From positions 1,716,257 to 1,780,256 of the forward strand of contig NC_056040.1 of assembly GCF_004379255.2 (NCBI RefSeq): a DNA stretch of 64,000 bases, written 5' to 3'. Shown piece by piece: positions 56,184 through 64,000 of the stretch (position 1 is the first letter of the stretch; the number at the start of each line of letters is the position of its first letter). Under the pieces are notes generated by a model. The model was not told the origin of the DNA. It worked only from the letters and a program-made list of their open reading frames with translations, and ran no database searches. A program made the translations under genes and the position numbers. The stretch comes from Salvia splendens. Its lineage: Eukaryota; Streptophyta; Magnoliopsida; Lamiales; Lamiaceae.

Positions 56184-56503
56184 GCTTTCAATTCTGATAT
56201 TATCAGACCATGAAAGATGACACTCACTGAATTTCGTGTCCGAATGTCCTTGCTTGCTTGAAATCTTTTGCAGAACGTTGAACTCGGCGTGGTCTACAAG
56301 AATTGATTTTCCCGGTTGGAGTTTCTTTGGTAAATGGTCCAGTTATCTGGAATAGAACAAAGAAACTCCAACCGGGAAAATCAATTCTTGTAGACCACGC
56401 CGAGTTCAACGTTCTGCAAAAGATTTCAAGCAAACAAGGACATTCGGACACGAAATTCAGTGAGTCCTATCTTTCATGGTCTGATAATATCACAATTGAA
56501 AGC
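56184..56503. repeat. long hairpin: 146-bp inverted arms, 28-bp loop
   Basis: The left arm 56184-56329 is the reverse complement of the right arm 56358-56503, with about 5 differences by eye. The arms are richer in GC than their flanks. The plus-strand right arm has an open frame containing ILVDHAEFNVLQKISSKQGH and SWSDNITIESLE, so the arms look like a fragment of a protein gene I cannot name. A transcript through it would fold into a nearly perfect double-stranded RNA. Confidence 0.92.
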
Positions 56504-56655
56504 TTAGAGACTCTATTATAGAGTGTCACCAGCAGATGAAGAAGAAGAGTCCTGAAAAAAAATTAAAACATTGATAAATAAAAAGATGAAGAGAAGAAGG
56601 GATGAGAGAGAGACCATTGCGTTGGTTGGTTGGTTTGGTTATAAGCAAATGAAAA

Positions 56656-57056
56656 GCCCTATCTATGCAGGGATGAAAAGCTTTCATTTCATTGCCTCAG
56701 TAGGCAATCAACTCTTTTTCATCTCTTAAAACCTTATTTCTATATTTGTGAAAATGCACATTTATATCAAAATAATTTGATAATATACACTTTGAGGGGT
56801 GGTTTTTTAAGATGCAGAATTAAAAGAGTGAATGGCCAAATGAGGTAATGAACAAGCTGGCAAATTAACATGTATAGAAACAATGGGTTTAAAAGAAGAA
56901 AAAGAGTTCATCTCCAAGTGAGGCAATGAAATGAAAGCTGGAAAACAAAAATAGAAATTATAGTTTTAAGAGAAGAAAAAGAGTTACTCCACTTAATTGC
57001 CTACTGAGGCAATGAACAAAGCTTTACCCACCTCTCCTCCCACCATAGATAGGGAC
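56656..57056. mobile_element. MITE with long terminal inverted repeats
   Basis: Left end gccctatctatg... and the complement of the right end (gtccctatctatgg) begin an imperfect inverted repeat of about 100 bp. It includes attgcctcagtaggcaat, actctttttc and tcttaaaac on both sides. It is about 400 bp, non-coding, and of uncertain superfamily. Confidence 0.65.
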
Positions 57057-57211
57057 TTGATATGAACTTGAAATTTTTATAAATAAATAAATATTTTATT
57101 TTATTTTTAATATAGAGATAGAAGAGATAGAATTCATGCATTTCATAAGGTGTTGAATTCCTCATTATAATTGATTATACCAGAATTATGGTGTATAATT
57201 TGTTTAATTTT

Positions 57212-57471
57212 TACTACCCATCTCTTAAAAATAGAAACTATTTCCATTTTGGATCGGCCCTTATAAATATAAACTTTCAAAATTTCTAATTTAAGGACAT
57301 GAACCCCACAATTCACTAACACTATTTTCACTAGTTTTTTCTCTTCCTCTCTTTTACTTTATTTATTTTTCTCATCCTCCTTACTTTACTAATTTTTTTG
57401 TCATTACTTTGTCAATTGTGTATAAACACTCATGCCACTTCTAATGTTTTTATTTAAGTACGAAGGTAGTA
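57212..57471. mobile_element. degenerate Stowaway-like MITE
   Basis: Same family as 2714-2980: the interior shares aaatagaaactatttccattttg, aggacatg and accccacaattcactaac. The terminal repeats (tactacccatct / acgaaggtagta) are worn. Confidence 0.7.
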
Positions 57472-58376
57472 CTACTTTTTAAATAGAATTAGTAATTAGG
57501 ATTCCATATAACATACGTACACTATTTTTAAATATGTAATATAAATTTAATCATCAATGGCGCCACATTAATACGGGTGCATTAATCTATCATCAAATTT
57601 ACCTAAAATAAGTTATAAGAATTAAATATTTTTAGAGATTCTGTGGTTTATCATTCAAACAACATTAATCAAACTTTGTGATTTTACTGCACCTTTTCAT
57701 TATAGACTATTCTATAAATATTGTATCTAGTTGACTTTGTTCTTGAGCTAGAATCGTCAATTTAATTCAACTTTTTATACTATAACATCCATCACACTTT
57801 AATTATAGTATCTTCAGAAAAATAAATACTACTATTATTCAATATTTAAATAGATCACTCTTTAATCATAGTATATTGAGAAAATTATATAAATGAAAAG
57901 GTATAAAAAAATTTGAGCCGTAATTTCTTATTTTCTAATGCAAAATTAAAATATTAGTAATAGAGAATAATATCTACCTAATTAGATAAACTAGAAATTA
58001 AATAATGATGATATGGACAACCAATATGTAAAAACATAGTAGGAGTAACAATTAGTTTTAAGAGAAGGAAAATATTTTCAATTACTTTTGTCCTATTTCT
58101 TTTATATCTTTCCAGAAAAAAAAGCCCCAGCATAATAATGTACAAGAATTATAATCAAAATGAAACAAAAAATAATCAAAATTGGCTTTAGAAATACAAT
58201 ATTGAAAAAGGCTATGTTTTCAAGTAGTATGTGGCGAAAACACAGCAATATTGTTACACAGTAAAGTGTGAAAATCAACCATGACATAATAAAGAAGATG
58301 ATGATCTAGTGCAAGGTAGAACTTGTGTTCATCAATATTTTTGCTAAGAGCTGAAAACCTAAAGATCGAAATACTC
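57472..58376. other. AT-rich intergenic DNA
   Basis: Downstream flank of the ValRS gene. No gene or repeat was recognised. Confidence 0.5.
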
Positions 58377-61300
58377 TTAGGATTCCCGTTCCAGATGATC
58401 GCTCGTTTCCTTGAGCGACAGGATTTCTTGCAGCAACTTTGCCAGTTTCTCCTCATTATCCTCGCGGATACGGACAGGGACCTTCTCTTGGTAGCCAGAA
58501 GCGCTCGTCTTCTTCTTCAAGGTGTCGTATTGCCTGCAAGAGATCCAATTACATTAGCTCCGGTTTTAACTTGATCAAAGAAGAAGAAAGCGTATGGGTT
58601 TGGAAGGCTTCTTACTTTTGCGTCTCCTCCATTTTCTTCTTCAGCTTTCCAAGTTCTGCTTCGACATTGACGCTTCCTTGATTGAGGAAGACTGAGAGAG
58701 ATTCATTGACAATGTCCACCAAGCAGCCCACTGGAACATCGGCGTTCTCACTCAAGACCTAAAATTAGTACAGTTCGTCCAAACTTAGGCAAAGTAAAAG
58801 GTAATAGGATGATAGCTAAAACGTGGTAAGACCGAATAATTTGCGTACAGTCAGAGATGATAGTTGGGCAAGCGTAGCGATCTCCAGATCATGTCCCTTG
58901 ATGATATCACATGCATCATTTGTGCGGCAACGAACAATAGCTGCTCGCCTGAAAAAGTATGCCGTTGTTAAGGATACATAATTAGATATATTTATTAGTT
59001 AGAGCAGCCCAGCAGGGCAAACTGAAAAGTGAAGTTCAATGAACTCGACTTCAAGGTGCATTCTTCGTCAAAATTTCCAACAACGGTATGTTGAAAACTA
59101 TACAAAAACTTCAGTACATCCAGATGTACGGTGGTAATTTATTATGCCTTCTGTTATGTTTTACATAGATAGAGATAAATTCCAACTTACCGCTGAAGCC
59201 TCTCATTTGATGGCAACTGTGATTTAAGAGACCTTAGTGATTTAACCACAGACTCGATCATATCCATCTCCGCCTCTACATCATCATTAGTCCAACTCTG
59301 CAAAAAAGAGATGACATTTCAAGGGCTTCACTATTGAGATGTGTTACTAATTCATAAATATTGACAAGAATAAGCATTTAGCTCATCCTAAGAGCTAAAA
59401 AAACAGTCTCGTGAAGAGTGTATGGATGTTACCTTTACGACAGATGGATATTCAGAAATCACAATGGACTCTTTCCTAACAGAATCCATCTTAGAAGGAA
59501 GACGCTGCCACAGTTCTTCTGTGACAAATGGCATGAACGGATGAAGTAATCGTAACCCATAATCTAGACACAGCCATAAGGTATCCTGCGCAGATCTTCT
59601 CGCTGATGCAAATACAGGATCGTTGCCAGCAAAATATGGCTTAATTACTTCAATAAACACATCGCACAACTGATACTTCCACCACGAGTACACAGCCGTG
59701 GCGGCATCAGAAAACTCATAAGATTCCAACGACGCAACTGTTTTAGAAATAGCTTTGTTCAACACAGACAGTATCCATTTGCAGCTAAAAGGCATGGAAG
59801 CTGGATCAATCTCAATTGGAGGGGTATAGTCATCTCCAAGTTTAGTCATAGCAAACCTAATAGCATTCCACAGCTTATTGCACCACTCCCGATATCCAAC
59901 AACCCTCTGAATGTCCAGATTTATTTTGTCCGACTGAAAGAACAGAACGTGAAGATAAGACTTTGAAGAAAGAAAAGCAAGTTCCGATAAAGTAAAAGAT
60001 AAGTATTCACCTGAGCCGTATAAGAAACAAGAGCAAAGCGCAAAGCATCAGCACCACACTCTTTAATTCCATCCGGAAAATCTTTCTTCTGCCCCTCTTT
60101 TGCGGTTTTGAGTTCATTGGGATCCAAGTTTCCTTCTTCTAGCCTTTTATGAAGATTTTCAAGGGTCACGCCTTGAATGACTTCCAGGGGATCGATAACA
60201 TTTCCCAGTGACTTGGACATCTTGCGACCATGCGCATCGCGAACCATTGGGTGCAAGTAAACCTGAATACAGGTAAAGAATTTGAATAATTTGCATTTTA
60301 GCAATGAGATCAACCTCTTTCACATTATAAAGTATACAACACAGATTGAAACATAATTTTATAGCAAAGTAACTCAGAAGCAGGAATACTAGTAAAATTC
60401 TTTTTAATCGGTACATCACCTCCTAGAGGTTTAAACTGGCGCAAACAACCAACCTTAGCAAGGTATGCAAAATATTAATTTTTAAATTCAAATATGCAGG
60501 AAAATAAGAATGCTACAAACCTTTGAAAATGGTACATCACCTCCTAGCTTCATACCCATCATCACCATACGTGCCACCCAGAAGAAAAGAATATCATGCC
60601 CGGTTTCAAGCACGCTTGTTGGATAAAAAGCTTTGAGATCATCAGTATCATCTGGCCACCCAAATACAGATAGTGGAAATAAACCAGAAGAAAACCAGGT
60701 ATCCAAGACGTCTGGATCTTGGAGAAGCTGGAACTTCTTCCCAGCAAACAATCTGCTAGCCTCCTCCAGAGCTTCTTCCTCGGTCCTGCCGACAACCCAC
60801 CGATTATCGTAAGCACCAAGCTCCCTGAACTGATCAACTTCCAACACCACATACCAGGCGGGGATACGATGGCCCCACCAAAGCTGCCTTGAAATACACC
60901 AATCACGGATGTTTTCAAGCCATCTGTAGAATACAGGATATCATTAGAACCTAATTTTGCACAAATGTTAGTTAATCAAAAGTGCAGCACAAAGCAGGGA
61001 GGAAATATATCAAATGTAAATGATAGATGAGAAACTTCAGGCTACAAAAACTAATATCATTTCTCAAAAATACCTCTGCCATTCAGCAACATATTGTTTT
61101 GGGTCGATTCCCAACTTTGGATTTTTATCATCAATGACAGCATTCAAACCATCTTCTGCCATGCCTTTGCAGTTCACATACCACTGGGGCTTTATGAGGG
61201 GTTCCACTACATCGTTGCTTCTTGAACAAATGCCAAGGCGCATCTCATTATTTTTATCACCTCTATAAAGTCCCTTAATTGTAAATAGAGCTAACAATCA

Positions 61301-63984
61301 GCATACTAGAAATAGAGCCAACAATCAGCATACTAGAAATAGAGCCAACAATCAGCATAGTCATGCCTAAAAGAACTACATTAACTTTGCCAGTAACAGA
61401 GTTCATAAATGGTCCTAAAACTGGCTTATTATGGATATAGTGAACACCTTTCCCCCAAATCACAATTTGTAGGTAACTGCACTTCAATTAGGGCAACTAC
61501 ATCAAGTAATGCTTAATAAAAGTAATGTGTAAAAGTACCTTTTCTTTTAAAGCTTGGGTCACAGCCTCGCGTGCCTTAAAACGTGGCATTCCTGCAAATT
61601 GTTCACCACCGTTGGTATTTATTTTTCCATCATCTGTGAAGATATTGATGAAATTGAGATCATGTCGCTTGCCAACATCAAAATCATTAGGATCATGGGC
61701 TGGAGTTATCTGCAAAATATCATGTCCAAGTACTTCTCTGATTATGAACTGAAAAATAGTAGAAAAAAAGTATTATGAGCAGCAAATGTTCTGCTTACCT
61801 TAACAGCACCAGTCCCAAATTTCATATCAACTAACACACTATCACAAACTATTTTTAGCTTCCTTCCATTGAAAGGATGAATAGCAAATTTCCTATGAAG
61901 ATGCTTGTATCTGGGATCATCTGGGTGTATAGCAATTGCAGTATCACCGAGCATTGTTTCCACTCGAGTCGTTGCAACAACGATCTCGCCCAAATCCCCT
62001 TCCAGAGGATAAGCAAATGATGTCAGCACCCCAAACTCGACAGGAGTTTCATACCCAGGAACACGCAATGGTGTTCTTTCTTTGATATCTATATAGTCTA
62101 CCTAAGAGTACCAAAGAACTTGTGTAAAATAACAACACAATTTTGTCTGTACATAACAAATGATGAAGTGTAGGAACTCTGAATGACCTCAATATCGGAT
62201 ATTGCTGTTCTCAAGACGCAGTCCCAATTCACCAGACGAATATCCCTAAAAAGAGAATTAGATGAGAAACCTTTAAAAAAGGAACCAACAAACCATCATA
62301 TACCAGACAAATGAGCAACAACACATAAACACCAAAGAACAATATAAAACTCTTGATGAATATATAGTAGTTCAATAATGAAATGCAGCAAATTTGACTA
62401 ATTACTGATTACAAAGTTATCAAATGCAAGTGCATGATTTAAAAGATTGAGAATGAGTCATCCGTTATAAACAATACTACTGAAGTCTCAAAATGAGGAT
62501 ATAGATGCTTACATAGCACCTAAAATTAGGCTTCCTGAGAACAAAGGCCAAGTACTTAGCTCATATCACAAGAAATTGAAGCAGTGCCTTTAAGCATGAG
62601 CATACCGATATATAAGACCTTGCTTGTGAAGTCTTACAAAAGCCTCAGTCACAGCCCTTGATCTCTTCTCGTCCATGGTAAAGCACTATCCATAACAAGC
62701 ACAAGACTGATAATAGTTCCACTTTAAATCTCTACCTAATCAAATATGCAATGATGATCCAAATTATCACCTCACGTGACCAATCAAGAGATGCACCCAA
62801 GCGCCGGAGTTGCTTTAAAATCGTGCCTCCATACTCATTCTTCCATTTCCAGACCTATTACCACATTTAACAAGTAAAAGAGAATAAATGAGATAGCTCT
62901 GGTTAGAGGATGCTGCAAATTACCAAAACTGCATAAGATGAGAATATATTAAAGAGCTTACTTCATCCACAAATCTCTCACGACCAACTTGATGCCTTGT
63001 CAATTTCTGTTCCCTCATAATTTTCTTTTCCACAACAACCTGACATAGAAATCGGTGATTGGCTAAGCAAGTTTATAGTTATGACAAAGAAGGCCACGGA
63101 CATATTAAAAGTTAAAATATATCCAAATGAACAACCTGAGTAGCTATTCCAGCATGATCCATACCCGGCACCCATAACGTATTGTAACCAGACATCCTCT
63201 TCCAGCGAATAATAGTGTCCTAGAGGAATAATGTGATTAGAAATCAAACATTTCAAATAAATTAATAAAATGATAATTAATCAATTGCCACTTGAAAACC
63301 TCAATAGCAGTAGTAAGGGCGTGGCCGATGTGAAGGGCCCCAGTAACGTTAGGAGGTGGGAGCACCTGCATTAGGAATAAATGTGTATTAATAGAACAGT
63401 TGAAGTACACCATGAACAGTTTATTTGAATTTTGAAAATATGTTACCACCCAACATGCTAAAAACCGGTGATATAAGGATGTGCAGAAACTTACGATGAC
63501 AAAAGGTGGTTTGGAGCTTTTGGGGTCTGCCTGAAAGAAGTTTGACTTCTCCCACCATTCATACCACCTAGTAAGAAATTTTAGCAATGATGAGAAGGAA
63601 GACTCACTTTTAGTAACAACACTAGATCAATAATCAATAGCATACGATTTTTCTACGGTGTTGGGGTTGAAATTTTGTGCCATTTCGGTAGCGAGCTTTT
63701 TCTTTTCGCCAAGAGGTGTCTCTGGATCAACTTCCAGGAGATTTACCTTCTGTGCTTCTTTTTTTGCATTTTTCTTCATCTCTGACTTGGAAGCAGCAGC
63801 AGGTTGTTGTGCCTAAATTTGCCCAGAAACCAAACACTCAAACCATGAATATATCTAACAAACGTATCTGATCAAGTAACATAATTATACTTGTTTGGGG
63901 CAGAATGAGGTGAATTAGCACCTGAAGCTTCGCCGCAGCTGCTTTTTGAGCAGCTTTAAGTTTCTTCAGCTCCTTATCTCTAGC
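58377..63984 (-). CDS. VALRS: valyl-tRNA synthetase (5' end outside the window)
   Basis: Nineteen exons on the minus strand, in transcript order: 63922-63984, 63646-63812, 63495-63567, 63300-63365, 63136-63219, 62962-63039, 62771-62854, 62606-62685, 62188-62245, 61799-62101, 61539-61709, 61074-61273, 60521-60923, 60011-60262, 59433-59933, 59191-59297, 58849-58948, 58616-58758 and 58377-58533. All are GT-AG and in phase; 1029 residues are encoded here, and the first exon or exons lie beyond 64000. The enzyme charges tRNA-Val with valine. The class I HIGH motif is in [13 protein letters not shown], the editing domain follows ([19 protein letters not shown]), and KMSKS is in [13 protein letters not shown]. 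The anticodon-binding domain ([14 protein letters not shown]) and a C-terminal coiled coil ([19 protein letters not shown]) complete it. Plants often use one such gene for cytosol and mitochondria; targeting cannot be judged here. Confidence 0.95.
61283..61360. repeat. 27-bp minisatellite in a ValRS intron
   Basis: Nearly three copies of aaatagagccaacaatcagc plus atactag lie just downstream of the intron's acceptor on the plus-strand map (61283, 61310, 61337). Confidence 0.9.
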
Positions 63985-64000
63985 CTACACTCACAATGCG

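Noticed and set aside
55925..56227. 100-codon minus-strand frame as a gene
   Set aside because: It starts inside the hairpin arm in a different frame from the apparent source peptide and has no recognisable domain.
1..64000. CRISPR arrays, operons, phage or bacterial features
   Set aside because: No regularly spaced repeats, ribosome-binding sites or prokaryotic gene layout; all supported genes are plant nuclear types.

Overview
The window is nuclear DNA from a flowering plant, with AT-rich intergenic DNA, short GT-AG introns, plant-only families (MLO, OSB, S1FA, L-type lectin kinase, ICR, DUF1685, PLAC8) and many Stowaway-type MITEs. It fits an asterid such as Lamiales, but that placement is an inference from general resemblance, not a search.

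Layout. 0-8.7 kb: a frame-broken ICR (ROP-interactor) pseudogene, a U6 snRNA-like gene, a tRNA-Glu-like gene with a short T loop, an intronless organellar single-stranded DNA-binding protein (OSB), a small basic plant protein, and MITEs. 8.7-14.15 kb: a complete young Ty1/copia retrotransposon on the minus strand, with an open 1608-residue polyprotein, two 247-bp LTRs and a 5-bp target duplication. 14.8-17.6 kb: a PLAC8 gene (+) and an S1FA gene (-), facing each other. 23.0-25.1 kb: an intronless, GC-rich L-type lectin receptor kinase of clade VIII. 26.9-27.8 kb: an internally deleted PIF/Harbinger element. 29.7-30.9 kb: a two-exon DUF1685 gene. 31.9 kb: tRNA-Pro(AGG).

34.4-37.4 kb: a 15-exon clade V MLO gene whose C-terminal tail holds an in-frame tandem duplication. 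37.8-40.5 kb: two related ubiquitin pseudogenes, each stopped by a glutamine-to-TAG change. 41.1-47.1 kb: a RING-H2 E3 ligase of the MBR type, with a probable large intron in the 5' leader.

49.4-64 kb is the most unusual part. A valyl-tRNA synthetase (ValRS) gene lies on the minus strand (19 exons, 58.4-64 kb, continuing past the right edge). A truncated and mutated copy of its 5' half lies on the plus strand (49.4-51.5 kb). The two form a tail-to-tail inverted repeat about 10 kb apart. The truncated copy breaks directly into a decayed MULE-associated (plant mobile domain-like) gene. Between the arms are several foldback or TIR elements, including a hairpin with two 146-bp arms and a 28-bp loop.

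The genes do not form one pathway, as expected for a plant chromosome segment. The shared theme is local duplication and decay (ValRS, ubiquitin, MLO tail, DUF1685 intron) together with several structures able to give double-stranded RNA. Exon boundaries were placed by hand from reading frame, splice consensus and remembered family sequence; no alignment or transcript data were available.
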